From NCBI RefSeq assembly GCF_029867415.1, contig NW_026706269.1, positions 124,001 through 188,000 on the forward strand: a stretch of DNA of 64,000 nucleotides, given 5' to 3'. This DNA is from Vicia villosa (lineage: Eukaryota; Streptophyta; Magnoliopsida; Fabales; Fabaceae). The notes beneath the pieces are model-generated. The model was not told the origin of the DNA. It saw nothing but the letters and a program-made list of their open reading frames with translations, and did not search any database. The first letter of the stretch is position 1; each line of letters starts with the position of its first letter. The position numbers were made by a program, and so were the translations under genes. Below, one piece after another: positions 1 through 11,122 of the stretch.

Positions 1-1
1 T

Positions 2-3000
2 AAGTGCTTCAAGTGTGGAGAACCTGGACATCGCATTCACGAGTGCAAAAACGAGGAAAAGAAGTGCTATAGATGTGGAAAGGCAGGTCACATTGCTATT
101 GAGTGCAAAGGGAACACTGTAACTTGTTTCAACTGCGGGGAAGAAGGTCATATTAGTCCTAAGTGTCCTAAGCCGAAGAAGAATCAAGCTGGTGGTAAGG
201 TGTTCGCCTTATCTGGTTCAGAGACTACTCCAGAGGATCGGTTGATTAAAGGTACGTGTTTTATCCATGGCACTCCTTTAATTGCAATAATAGATACTAG
301 AGCAACTCACTCGTTTATTTCATTGGATTGTGCTAAACGACTGAATTTGGAAATATCTGAGATTAATGGAAGTATGATCATTGACACTCCTGCGTCGGGT
401 TCAGTGACTACTTCGTTTGCTTGTTTGAACTGTCCAATTGATATTTTTGGTAGAGAATTCGGAATGGACTTAGTGTGCCTTCCGTTGGAACAACTGGATG
501 TTGTCCTGGGCATGAATTGGTTGCAATTTAACCGGGTTCATATCAACTGTTTCACGAAAACGGTTATTTTTCCTGAAGATGTCAGTGTTGAGGACTTAGA
601 GTTGACGGCTAGACAAGTGGATAAAGCAATGAAGGACGGGGCTGCCGTGTTTATGTTGATTGCGTCCATGGAAGTGAAAAAGAAAGCGGTGAGTAGTGAC
701 TTACCGGTAGTATGTGAATTTCCGAAAGTTTTCCCCGAAGATGTAAGAGAATTACCGCCAGAGAGGGAGGTAGATTTTGCTATTGAATTAATTCCTGGAA
801 CTAGTCCTGTGTCAATGGCACCTTATCGTATGTCGGCATCGGAATTGACTGAGTTGAAGAGTCAATTGGAAGAATTACTTGAGAAGAAATTTATTCGTCC
901 TAGTGTCTCACCGTGGGGTGCACCGGTGTTACTAGTGAAGAAGAAAGAAGGTTCAATGAGGTTGTGTGTGGATTACAGACAACTGAACAAGGTTACTATC
1001 AAGAATCGGTATCCCTTGCCGAGGATTGATGATTTGATGGATCAACTGGTTGGAGCTTGTGTGTTCAGCAAAATTGACTTGAGGTCGGGATATCATCAGA
1101 TTCGGGTGAAGACGGACGATATTCGGAAAACGGCATTTAGAACGAGGTATGGTCATTACGAATATACAGTGATGCCATTTGGAGTAACCAATGCACCGGG
1201 GGTTTTCATGGAGTATATGAATAGGATCTTCCATCCTTATCTGGATCAGTTCGTAGTAGTATTTATTGATGATATTTTAATATATTCTAAGAATGAAGAA
1301 GAGCATGCGGATCATCTTAGATTGGTATTGGAACTATTGAAGGAAAAGAAACTCTATGCAAAACTGTCAAAGTGTGAGTTCTGGTTAAATGAAGTGAGCT
1401 TTCTTGGACATATAATTTCTAAGGATGGTATTGCCGTTGACCCAACGAAAGTAGAAGCAGTGTCTCAGTGGGAAGCTCCGAAGTCAGTTTCCGAAATCCG
1501 TAGTTTCCTTGGTCTTGCGGGTTACTATAGAAAGTTCATTGAAGGTTTTTCAAAGTTAGCATTGCCGTTAACTAAGTTGACTAGGAAGGGTCAAGCTTTT
1601 GTTTGGGATTCGAAATGTGAAGAAGGATTCCAAGAGTTGAAGAAGAGGTTGACTAGTGCGCCGATCTTGATTTTGCCGAATCCGGCGGAGTCTTTTGTTG
1701 TTTATTGTGATGCTTCGTTGTCGGGATTAGGAGGTGTACTAATGCAGAATCAACAGGTAGTCGCTTATGCGTCGAGACAACTCAAAGTGCATGAGAGAAA
1801 CTATCCGACTCATGACTTAGAGTTGGCAGCAGTGGTATTTGTGTTGAAATTGTGGAGGCATTATCTATATGGTTCAAGGTTTGAAGTATTTAGTGATCAC
1901 AAGAGTTTGAAGTATCTCTTTGACCAAAAAGAGCTGAATATGAGACAAAGAAGATGGTTAGAATTTCTCAAGGATTATGATTTTGAACTAAATTATCATC
2001 CGGGTAAAGCAAATGTTGTTGCCGATGCATTGAGTAGGAAGTCCCTGCATATGTCTATGCTTATGGTGAGAGAATTGGATTTAATCGAACAATTCCGAGA
2101 TTTGAGTTTAGTATGTGAAGACACTCCTACCAGTGTTAAATTGGGTATGCTGAAGCTGACTAGTGGTATTCTTGAGGAAATCCGAGAAGGTCAGAAGACT
2201 GATGTAGAGTTAGTTGATAAGTTGACTCTGATTAACCAAGATAAAGGATGTGAATTCAGAATCAACGAGAATGGTATAATGAGGTTTGGTGATCGTGTTT
2301 GTGTTCCTGACATTGCCGAATTGAGGAAGAGTATTCTTGAAGAAGGACATCGTAGCGGATTGAGTATTCATCCTGGTGCTACCAAGATGTATCATGACTT
2401 AAAGAAGCTGTTTTGGTGGCCTGGAATGAAAAAGGAAATAGCTGAATTTGTCTACGCTTGTTTGACTTGCCAGAAGTCGAAGGTTGAGCATCAGAAACCG
2501 TATGGAGCTATGCAACCGTTATTTATTCCGGAATGGAAGTGGGATAGTATATCTATGGATTTTGTTTCAGGTTTGCCGAGGACGGTGAAGAATTGTGAAG
2601 CTATTTGGGTTATTGTGGACAGCTTGACGAAGTCTGCTCACTTTATACCAATGAGAATGGATTACCCAATGGAGAAGCTGGCTCAATTGTATATTGAGAA
2701 GATAGTGAGTTTACATGGTATTCCTTCGAGTATCGTGTCAGATAGAGATCCAAGGTTTACATCCAGATTCTGGGAAGGTTTGCAGAGGGCTTTGGGTACT
2801 AAACTGAGATTGAGTTCTGCTTATCATCCACAGAGGGATGGACAAACAGAAAGAACTATTCAATCACTAGAAGATTTGTTGCGTGCTTGTGTGTTGGAAA
2901 AGGGCGGTGCTTGGGATAGTTATCTACCCTTGATCGAATTTACTTACAATAATAGTTTTCACTCGAGTATTGGTATGGCTCCGTTTGAAGCTTTGTATGG

Positions 3001-3595
3001 TCGGAGGTGTAGAACGCCTTTATGTTGGTACGAATCTGGCGAAGGTGCTGTGATTGGGCCGGAAATTGTTCAGGAGACAACAGAAAGGATTAAGATGATT
3101 CAGGAGAAGATGAAGACTTCTCAGAGTCGGCAGAAGAGTTATCATGATAAAAGAAGGAGGACACTTGAATTTCAAGAAGGAGATCATGTGTTCTTGAGGG
3201 TGACTCCTACAATTGGTGTTGGTAGAGAACTGAAGTCAAGGAAGTTGACTCCGCGTTTTATTGGTCCGTTTCAAATTACGGAGAGGGTTGGAGAAGTGGC
3301 GTATCGCATTGCGTTGCCACCGACACTTGCGAATTTGCATGATGTGTTCCATGTATCGTAGTTGAGGAAATACATTGCTGATCCATCTCATGTGATCCAA
3401 GTCGATGATGTACAGGTAAAAGATAATCTGACAGTTGAAACTATGCCTATGAGGATTGAAGATCGGAAGGTGAAACAATTGCGTGGCAAGGAGATAGCAT
3501 TAGTCAGAGTGGCTTGGGGAGGACCAGCCGGTGGAAATGTTACGTGGGAATTGGAGAGCCAGATGAAGGACTCCTACCCGGAACTCTTTGCCTAA
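2..3595 (+). pseudogene. Tekay-1 gag (partial)-pol polyprotein with one nonsense codon
   Basis: This encodes the Gag C-terminus and Pol of a chromovirus; the frame is already open at the window edge. Three CCHC zinc knuckles occupy about 8..165. Protease follows, with the active-site triad reading DTR instead of DTG (about 292..300). RT has the FIDD catalytic box near 1262..1275. RNase H has CDAS near 1708, DLELAA near 1816 and FSDH near 1889. The integrase HHCC region is near 2344..2475 and the SDRDPRF core near 2740. The C-terminus (about 3440..3592) resembles the Tekay chromodomain, which in this family is thought to guide insertion. A TAG at 3359..3361 replaces the glutamine that related Tekay-D (CAG) and Tekay-E (CAA) keep; the frame continues open to 3595. 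The DTR change and the stop make this copy unlikely to be autonomous. Confidence 0.92.
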
Positions 3596-3624
3596 GGTAT
3601 GTTTTCGAGGACGAAAACTTTTCT

Positions 3625-3637
3625 AGTGGGGGAGAGT
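3625..3637 (+). other. Polypurine tract of Tekay-1
   Basis: AGTGGGGGAGAG lies directly before the TGTAACACC start of the 3' LTR. This is the plus-strand primer position in LTR retrotransposons. The same tract is seen in inverse at Tekay-E (62021..62036). Confidence 0.85.
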
Positions 3638-5544
3638 TGTAACACCCCATAAAATTCTTTATTTAATTTAATTAATTTTTGGATTAAATATTAGAACTAT
3701 TTGGGTTAACTGAGAAAAATGGAAATAATGAGGCTAATGGGCCAGTGTCGCTTGTAGTAGAAGGGGGGTGTCAGTGGTGAAGCCCATTACTAATGATAAG
3801 CTTATTTTCATAAAATAGAAAAATAGAGGGATTGTGGAAAAGAGGAATAGAGCTAAGGAGAAGAGAAGAGTCTGAACGTGAAAAGAGAAGAGGAGCGGAG
3901 AAGTGCGACCCGAGGAAGACCGAAGAATCAACCTTCAGGTAAGGGGGGACTCTTCCGTTTATCTTCTATTATGGGATTATAGGTAGTATGATAGAATTTG
4001 ATCGTGTTATTCGGATCAATTGGGTTATGCTTAGGTTGTAGAAATGTTAGGTTTTGGGAGAATTGAGTTATAATAATTGTATTGATCATGTATGGTGATA
4101 ATTGGATGGTTGAATGGATTATAAATGCGTTATAATATGTGTTATTTCACTGTATGTGAAACCTGGTTGGAATGAGATTGGTTTGGTAGTGATTCGGTGA
4201 AAGAGGGACGAAATCGCAGGTTGTTTTCTGCTATTCGGAGTTCTGGAAATCGCCAGTTCGCGCCGCGTCCAGGAGTTGGCGCCGCGAACTGCTTGGCAGA
4301 AGGCCAGGAAGTTTTGTTGTGTTCAGTACGCGCCGCGAGCATATGGCCGCGCCGCGAAGGCGTAGTTCCTTCTCGTTCCGCGCCGCGAAACCTTGTTTGC
4401 GCCGCGAAGGCGTAGTTCAGATTCGTTCCGCGCCGCGAATGTGTGTGGCGCCGCGTGCTGTTAGTTGTTGCGACAGACCGTTTTGAAAAGTTAAAAATGT
4501 GTAACTTTTAAACCGTAAACCGGATTTTGGTGCCGTTTCGAGTACAATGAAGCTAATCTAATAATTTATATACTCAAATGGTGTTTTGAGTTGTGGCGTG
4601 AATTATTTTTTACACTCGATCTTATTTGGTCGTGGTGGGATATGTTTATAGGTACCCTAATGAATGTGTTACCTGTATGATGTTGTGGTTATAACTGGTG
4701 CTTATTATACATGTATTGTTGGCATGAAATGCGTGTTTTATTAATGATTATGACATTGATCGATTTATGTGGGTGATGAGCATGTTATGGTTGATGCATG
4801 CATTCATAATCATTATGTGGCTGGTCCTTGACGATGGTGGATCAGTGGTAGCTAATTCCCATTGTGTGGAATTAGTGAGTGGGTGTTACCGTATCCTTGA
4901 CGATGGTGGGTCGGTGAGTTGGGTTATCCCAGATTTTGGTACCACATGCTTGTAGTTGCATTGCATTAGGCTGTTTTGCTATTATAACATGAATGGAAGA
5001 TTGTCCAATGTTATAATATCTGTTAATTTGGTTGTTTGGTTACTGATTGTATGGTTTGAATCTGATCATGACTGTGATTGGGTGAATGGCATGTGAAATG
5101 ATATTTTATTATCTATATCTTATAACATTAGTTAAATGTGAATGAGACTCACCCTTACTGTTGTTATTTTTCAGATTGAGGAGTAGCTCTCTTACTTGGT
5201 GAGGATTAGCTCGTCAAGTAGTTCGTTAGAGTCAGTTGGGTCCGTGTCATGCTCTGGTCGTGTAACACTGGGGGCGTCGTTTAGAGATATTTGTTAAACT
5301 CTTTTTATTTTGGATGGATCTTTATGTTGATGTTTTAAGTCTGCGACTTGGCTGTTTGTTATTCAGATGTTAAAGATAATTCCGCTGTGTTAAACATGAC
5401 GATCTGAATAAATCTGGTTGACGTTCTCTTTTATGGCATGACATGAGTATTATTGTTTAATTATTTGGAAGTTGTAATGCCCTTTTTCATGTTTACTCTG
5501 ATTTATTGTTTATTATTTATGCGGGGTATTAGAAGGGTGTTACA
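3638..5544 (+). repeat. 3' LTR of Tekay-1 (1907 bp)
   Basis: It starts TGTAACACCC right after the polypurine tract and ends GGGTGTTACA, giving perfect 10-bp terminal inverted repeats. It contains a CpG-rich array (4259..4458) and a 69-bp-period duplication around the motif CCTTGACGATGGTGG (about 4825 and 4894). The 5' LTR is outside the window, so insertion age cannot be read from LTR divergence. Confidence 0.9.
4259..4458 (+). repeat. CpG-rich GCGCCGCG array inside the Tekay-1 LTR
   Basis: About eight copies of GCGCCGCG with variable 10 to 40-bp spacers stand out against AT-rich DNA. One copy reads TTGGCGCCGCG, which matches the plant E2F core TTSSCGC. The same kind of array occurs in the Tekay-E LTR at 61168..61340. 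Any regulatory role is inference. Confidence 0.8.
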
Positions 5545-5673
5545 ATGTATGCTGATACACAAGTGCAACAAGCAAAGAAAACTACAAGGACACAAAGACT
5601 ACAACCCTAGCCTAGTCCTAATCTAAGCCAGCATATCATGAATCCCAGCGATTTTCTTGCTCTTGCTTGGTCA

Positions 5674-6107
5674 TCAAATCTTGAAACTCTGCATGCTTGA
5701 GCAGCTCTCAGAGAAAGAAGTAAATGAATACAAAAGAGGAACTGAGAACAGTTCACCAGGAGAGAGCGTATTCTCAGATGGGCTTTCCCTTAACATAGAA
5801 GTTAAGTCCTTATGGAACCTAACTTCATCCAATATCTCAAGAAAGTCTTCTTCCTTTGGACAGATGTTGATAACAGCATCAAAGAAGAGATCTGACTTGA
5901 GAAGAACTTGGAATGCCATCCCGAGATATGTTTCTCATCCTGTAAGCGATTAACCCTTCCATCCGTTCTATTCAAATAGATCAGCCACTTTTGAGACTTA
6001 ATTTCTTCAACTGGTTTAAAGTTTTGATGAAAGGAACTAGGCGAAGGATTCATGATGAACGCTAGATCGATGAAGAATGAACTAGGGTTTACGCAAAAGA
6101 TACTCAT
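5674..6107 (-). pseudogene. Start of Sire-A third ORF, frameshifted and cut by Tekay-1
   Basis: On the minus strand a frame opens at 6107, with a second in-frame ATG at 6053, and runs to 5802. A second frame (5919..5674) continues with plausible protein sequence rich in hydrophobic and charged residues, for example FFDAVINICPKEEDFLEILD. The two overlap, which suggests one frameshift near 5910..5940. Upstream DNA (about 6110..6430) is homologous to the spacer before ORF3 of Sire-B, including GCGTGCAGTTGA and the GTAACTGT block, so the position matches a third ORF. The encoded protein shows no obvious similarity to Sire-B ORF3. Function unknown. Confidence 0.5.
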
Positions 6108-6167
6108 AGAAAAGTGAGAGAAGGAGAGAGAGAGCGCAAAGATTGATTGAAGAATGCAAAGAAATGG

Positions 6168-6180
6168 AGAAATAAATAGA
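6168..6180 (-). promoter_or_regulatory. Possible TATA box before the Sire-A third ORF
   Basis: On the minus strand CTCTATTTATTTC lies about 65 bp before the ATG at 6107 and is followed by a CT-rich leader. Sire-B and Sire-C have CTATATATT-type boxes at the equivalent place. This is positional inference only. Confidence 0.35.
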
Positions 6181-6568
6181 GGGAATGTGGGGAAGGAAAA
6201 CGTTCTAGGGAAGGGAAACGTTTGACGGATATAAAAACGAAAAAGAAAATAAAAGAAATGATGAATGGCATTTAATGTTACGTGACAAGAGGAGAGATAA
6301 TAATGACAAAAGACGAGATTTGCACAGTTACCTAAGTAGACGTCCCCTCAACTGCACGCACGCTTGTCCAGAAATAGTGAACACGTGTTTACCATCTGGA
6401 TAGCCAGTTACAGCTGTTTTGCTTTTAAAGAGATTCTGAATCAACTTAGACAATGAAACGTTAGTAAAAACTGAATCACAATTTCTAATTGATTTCAATC
6501 AGAACTTCTTATAAAAAAAATCCAATTTCATTTCAGAAGATACTCATACATAAGATCTTCTCATCTTC

Positions 6569-9500
6569 TCATTCTGGGCATAAATCCATACTGATATTCT
6601 TCAGAATGAACTTAAACCTATCTTCAGCAAGGGGTTTTGTAAAGATATCAGCCCATTGATGGTCTGTATCCACAAAGTTTAAAGATATAACACCCTTCTG
6701 AACATAGTCCCTTATGAAATGATGTTTAATCTCAATATGTTTAGCTTTTGAATGTAAAATAGGATTCTTAGATAAACATATAGCAGAAGTATTATCACAG
6801 AAAATAGGAATGTTACTCTCATATATCTGATAATCTTCCAGCTGACTTCTCATCCAGAGCATTTGTGTGCTACAACCAGCAGCAGCAACATATTCTGCTT
6901 CTGTTGTTGAGAGGGCAATAGTAGCTTGCTTCTTGCTGTACCATGAAATCAGATGACTTCCAAGAAATTGACAACTTCCAGAAGTGCTCTTTCTTTCTAT
7001 TCTATCTCCAGCATAGTCAGCATCACAGAATCCTACTAAGTTGTAATCTTTAGATCTTCTGTAAACTAAACCAACATTAGTAGTACCTTTCAGATACCTT
7101 AGAATTCTCTTAACCGCTGTTAAATGAGATTCTCTCGGATCTGATTGGAATCGAGCACACAAACAAACACTAAAGAGAATGTCAGGTCTAGAAGCAGTTA
7201 GATATAGAAGAGATCTAATCATACCTCTGTACAACTTCTGATCTACCTTCTTACTTACCTCATCCTTACCCAGTACACATGTTGGATGCATAGGAGTTTT
7301 GGCTTCTTTGCTTTCAGAAAGATTAAACTTCTTCAGAAGTTTTTTCACATACTTCGTTTGATGAACATAGGTTCCATCGGAAGTTTGGTTGATTTGAATC
7401 CCAAGGAAATACTTGAGTTCTCCCATCATGCTCATTTCAAATTCAGCCTGCATAGACTCAGCAAACTCCTTTCCAAGTGTAGCATTAGATGTTCCAAAGA
7501 TAATATCATCAACATATATTTGACAAATTAAAATATCCTTTTTAAATGTTTTACAAAAGAGAGTAGTGTCCACCTTTCCTCTAGTGAAATCATTTTCCAG
7601 AAGGAAAGAACTCAAACGTTCATACCAAGCTCTGGGAGCTTGTTTCAATCCGTAGAATGATTTCTTTAATTTGAAAACATGATTTGGAGACATGGAGTCT
7701 TCAAAACCAGGAGGTTGGTGAACATAAACTTCTTCATCTATATAACCATTTAAGAAGGCACTCTTGACATCCATCTGATAAAGAGTGATGTTGTGTTGAG
7801 TGGCAAAAGAAATTAATAGACGAATAGATTCTAACCTGGCCACTGGTGCAAAGGTTTCTGTATAATCAATCCCTTCTTGCTGACTATAACCCTGAGCAAC
7901 CAGTCTGGCTTTGTTTCTTACCATTTCACCTTTCTCACTTAGCTTGTTTCTAAAAACCCACTTAGTACCGATGATGTTAAATCCTTTTGGTCTAGGAACC
8001 AAGTCCCATACATCATTCCTTTTAAACTGATTTAGTTCTTCTTGCATGGCAATTATCCAGTCTGGATCTTCTAGAGCTTGATCAACAGAAGTTGGCTCTA
8101 TCAAAGAAACAAGACCTAATTGACATTCTGCATTGTTCTTAAGGAATGCCCTTGTTCTGATAGGATCATCTTTCTTCCCAAGAATCACATCTTCTGAATG
8201 AGCTGAAGCAAGTCTAGGTGATCTTCTGACTGTAGGTTCTTCAGAGATTCTCAGATTCTCTAAAGATGCAGCAGCTTGATCTTCCGATTCATTGCTTCTG
8301 AGACTGCCAGCTTCTGCAGCTTTGCTTCTTGGTTCTACTGCTTCTGATATATCAATATCAAAATCTGCAAAATTCTCAAACTGCTTTGGTTTTTCAAGAC
8401 CAAGCTTATCATCAAACCTGATATTGATTGATTCTTCTACAATCAATGTTTCAGTATTGTATACTCTGTAGCCTTTAGAGCGTTCAGAATATCCAAGAAG
8501 GAAACATTTTTGTGCTTTGGAATCAAACTTACCAAGATGATCCTTAGTATTCAGAATAAAACATACACATCCAAAAGGATGGAAATATGAAATGTTGGGC
8601 TTTCTGTTCTTCCACAATTCATAAGGAGTCTTATTTAGAATAGGTCTGATAGAGATTCTATTCTGAATATAGCATGCAGTGTTAATTGCTTCTGCCCATA
8701 AATGCTTAGCCATATTGGTTTCATTGATCATGGTTCTGGCCATTTCTTGTAGAGTCCTATTCTTTCGCTCTACAACTCCATTTTGCTGTGGAGTTCTAGG
8801 ACAAGAGAAATCATGGGCAATACCATTTTCTTTGAAGAACTCCTCAAAGAATTTGTTCTCAAATTCACCACCATGATCACTTCTGACCTTTATGATCTTG
8901 CACTCTTTCTCAGATTGAATCTGAGTGCAGAATTCAAAGAACACTGAATGAGACTCATCCTTGTGTTTCAAGAACTTTACCCAAGTCCAGCGGCTATAAT
9001 CATCAATGATGACTAATCCATATTTCTTCCCTCTGACAGATGCTGTTTTGACTGGGCCAAACAGATCAATGTGCAAGAGTTCTAACGGCCTTGAGGTAGA
9101 AACAACATTCTTAGACTTGAATGCAGGTCTGGAGAACTTGCCCTTCTGACATGCTTCACAAAGAGCATCTGATTTGTATTTCAGATTTGGGAGTCCTCTG
9201 ACCAGATTTAGTTTGTTAATCTGAGAAATCTTTCTCAAACTAGCATGTCCTAATCTTCTGTGCCAGACCCATTGCTCTTCAGAAACAGACATAAGACAAG
9301 TCACCTTCTGCTTCTTAAGATCAGAAAGATCAATCTTATAAATGTTGTTCTTCCTCTTGCCTGTAAATAGGATTGAGCCATCCTTCTGACTTACAGCCTT
9401 GCAAGACTTTTGATTGAAGATTATATCATAACCATTGTCACTTAATTGACTTATGGACAATAAGTTATGCGTTAATCCTTCTACAAGAAGTACATTAGTT

Positions 9501-9703
9501 ATGGAAGGAGAGTTACCAAGACTTATGGTTCCAGAGCCAATGATTTTGCCCTTCTGATCTCCTCCAAACTTGACTTCTCCACCTGGTTTAAGCACCAGGT
9601 CTTGGAATGTAGACCTTCTTCCCGTCATGTGTCGCAAGCACCCAGAGTCCAGGTACCATGACATTTTGCTTTCTGTCCTCTTTGCCGCCAAGGATATCTG
9701 CAA
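6569..9703 (-). CDS. Sire-A pol: protease, integrase, RT, RNase H
   Basis: This 1044-codon open frame has no stop or frameshift. Domains in order: protease with LDSGCLRHMTG (about residues 17..29; the residue after DSGC is usually serine in such elements, here leucine); GAG-pre-integrase HRRLGHAS; integrase with HIDLFGP, RSDHGGEF and PQQNGVVERKNR; a hinge rich in Ser and Glu; RT with [20 protein letters not shown] and YVDDIIFG; and RNase H with CDADYAG and STTEAEY. The start shown is simply where the frame opens (TTG). The frame overlaps the end of gag and is +1 relative to it, so expression probably needs frameshifting. The protein makes cDNA and integrates it into host chromatin. RGMIRSLLY differs from the RGMIGSLLY seen in Sire-C. 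Confidence 0.93.
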   Translation of the reverse strand: MQISLAAKRTESKMSWYLDSGCLRHMTGRRSTFQDLVLKPGGEVKFGGDQKGKIIGSGTISLGNSPSITNVLLVEGLTHNLLSISQLSDNGYDIIFNQKSCKAVSQKDGSILFTGKRKNNIYKIDLSDLKKQKVTCLMSVSEEQWVWHRRLGHASLRKISQINKLNLVRGLPNLKYKSDALCEACQKGKFSRPAFKSKNVVSTSRPLELLHIDLFGPVKTASVRGKKYGLVIIDDYSRWTWVKFLKHKDESHSVFFEFCTQIQSEKECKIIKVRSDHGGEFENKFFEEFFKENGIAHDFSCPRTPQQNGVVERKNRTLQEMARTMINETNMAKHLWAEAINTACYIQNRISIRPILNKTPYELWKNRKPNISYFHPFGCVCFILNTKDHLGKFDSKAQKCFLLGYSERSKGYRVYNTETLIVEESINIRFDDKLGLEKPKQFENFADFDIDISEAVEPRSKAAEAGSLRSNESEDQAAASLENLRISEEPTVRRSPRLASAHSEDVILGKKDDPIRTRAFLKNNAECQLGLVSLIEPTSVDQALEDPDWIIAMQEELNQFKRNDVWDLVPRPKGFNIIGTKWVFRNKLSEKGEMVRNKARLVAQGYSQQEGIDYTETFAPVARLESIRLLISFATQHNITLYQMDVKSAFLNGYIDEEVYVHQPPGFEDSMSPNHVFKLKKSFYGLKQAPRAWYERLSSFLLENDFTRGKVDTTLFCKTFKKDILICQIYVDDIIFGTSNATLGKEFAESMQAEFEMSMMGELKYFLGIQINQTSDGTYVHQTKYVKKLLKKFNLSESKEAKTPMHPTCVLGKDEVSKKVDQKLYRGMIRSLLYLTASRPDILFSVCLCARFQSDPRESHLTAVKRILRYLKGTTNVGLVYRRSKDYNLVGFCDADYAGDRIERKSTSGSCQFLGSHLISWYSKKQATIALSTTEAEYVAAAGCSTQMLWMRSQLEDYQIYESNIPIFCDNTSAICLSKNPILHSKAKHIEIKHHFIRDYVQKGVISLNFVDTDHQWADIFTKPLAEDRFKFILKNISMDLCPE

Positions 9704-11117
9704 CAGAAATTATCTTCTCCTTAGGTACCCACAATTTCTTGGGTCCTTTCTTGTTAGTTCTCCTCAAGTTCTGATTGAACTTGGGTTTAGCAAAATATTT
9801 AGCAGGAGGAACAGTATGATACTTCTTATTCTGAGTTCCATGATATTTCTTAGGTTGTGTCACATGCTTCTTGGTGTGTGTTATGTGAAAACTTTGTGCA
9901 TGTGATGTGTGCTTAATATCATGGGAGTGGCCAAATTTAAATTGGTTATACAGAGGCTTGTATGATATTTTCATATCATCCACAGATTCAAGCTTGTATG
10001 GGATTTCACCCTCATAACCAATGCCAACTCTCTTGTTCCCAGACACAGCATATATCATAGAAGCTAGCTGACTTCTGCCAATACTTCTAGATAAGAACTT
10101 CCTGAAACTTAAATCATATTCTTTCAGAATATGATTCAGACTGGGAGTGGATTTTTCTGAATCAGAAGGAGATCCAACATTATTGGATAATTTTAAAACT
10201 TTTTCTTTTAATTCAGAATTTTCCAACTAAAGCTTCTTAGTTTCAAATTCAAATTGCTTTTTCAGCTTTTTGTATTTGATACTAAGATGAGCTTTTAATT
10301 CAAGAAGCTCTGTTAGACTGGAAACTAACTCTTCTCTAGATAGTTCAGAAAATACCTCTTCAGAATCTGATTCTGATGTAGATTCTGATCCATCATCTTC
10401 TGTCGCCATCAGCGTAAAGTTTGCCTGCTCTCCTTCAGTGTCTGATCCTGATTCTGATTCAGAATCATCCCATGTTGCCATAAGACCTTTCTTCTTATGA
10501 AACTTCTTCTTGGGATTCTCCTTCTGAAGTTTTGGACACTCGTTCTTGTAATGTCCAGGCTCATTGCACTCATAGCAGACAACCTTCTTCTTGTCAGATC
10601 TTCTGTCACCAGAAGATTCTCCACGTTCAAATCTCTTTGAACTTCTGAAGCCTCTGAACTTCCTTTGCTTGCTCTTCCAGAGTTGGTTCACCCTTCTGGA
10701 GATCATGGACAGTTCATCTTCTTCTTCAGATTCTGATTCTTCAGGATCTTCTTCTCTAGCCTGAAAAGCGTTAGTGCATTTTTTAATATTAGATTTTAAT
10801 GCAATAGACTTACCTTTCTTCTGAGGCTCGTTTGCGTCCAGCTCAATTTCGTGGCTTCTCAAGGAACTGATCAGCTCTTCCAAAGAAACTTCATTCAGAT
10901 TCTTCGCAATCTTGAATGCAGTCACCATTGGGCCCCATCTTCTGGGCAAACTTCTGATGATCTTCTTTACATGATCAGCCTTGGTGTAGCCTTTGTCCAG
11001 AACTCTTAATCCAGCAGTCAGAGTTTGAAATCTTGAAAACATCTTCTCAATATCTTCATCATCCTCCATCTTGAAGGCTTCATATTTCTGGATTAGAGCA
11101 AGAGCTTTAGTCTCCTT
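9588..11117 (-). pseudogene. Sire-A gag, C-terminal part, with a nonsense codon
   Basis: This continues the gag reading that starts at 20801 on the other side of Sire-B. It encodes the capsid-like region (MEDDEDIEKMF onward), an acidic Ser/Glu stretch, a CCHC zinc knuckle CYECNEPGHYKNEC near 10535..10576, a second acidic stretch, and a basic tail with His-Thr repeats. A TAG at 10227..10229 replaces a glutamate that Sire-B retains (GAG in B). After it the frame is open to 9588. The protein is about 90 percent identical by eye to Sire-B Gag. The end overlaps pol by 116 bases. Gag would form the cytoplasmic virus-like particle. Confidence 0.9.
9687..9692 (-). other. Candidate +1 shift site CTT-GGC in Sire-A gag/pol overlap
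   Basis: CTT GGC are in-frame gag codons inside the 116-base window where gag and pol both are open. The same place in Sire-B reads CTT GGT (14239..14244). The yeast Ty1 shift site begins CUU, so slippage from CUU to UUG is conceivable. This is a hypothesis, not a demonstrated site. Confidence 0.25.
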
Positions 11118-11122
11118 GACTT
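11118..11122 (+). repeat. Left target-site duplication GACTT of Sire-B
   Basis: GACTT precedes the LTR start TGTTAGAAC and is repeated at 20406..20410 directly after the 3' LTR end. It lies within the gag codons of Sire-A. Confidence 0.95.

Larger units (their letters stand above)
1..5544 (+). mobile_element. Tekay-1: 3' part of a Ty3/gypsy Tekay-type chromovirus
   Basis: The element enters from the left window edge. It shows zinc knuckles, protease, RT, RNase H, integrase, a chromodomain-like tail, a polypurine tract and a 3' LTR. The LTR termini TGTAACACCC and GGGTGTTACA are perfect inverted repeats. The right end abuts the interrupted third ORF of Sire-A, so Tekay-1 most likely inserted into Sire-A. 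The 5-bp target duplication would be ATGTA (5545..5549), but its partner lies outside the window. Confidence 0.9.

Noticed and set aside
4197..4415. 72-codon frame over the CpG-rich LTR array
   Set aside because: GC-rich repeats lack stops by chance; it is inside the Tekay-1 LTR with no coding pattern.
5657..5953. 98-codon plus-strand frame
   Set aside because: It is the antisense shadow of the minus-strand third ORF remnant of Sire-A.
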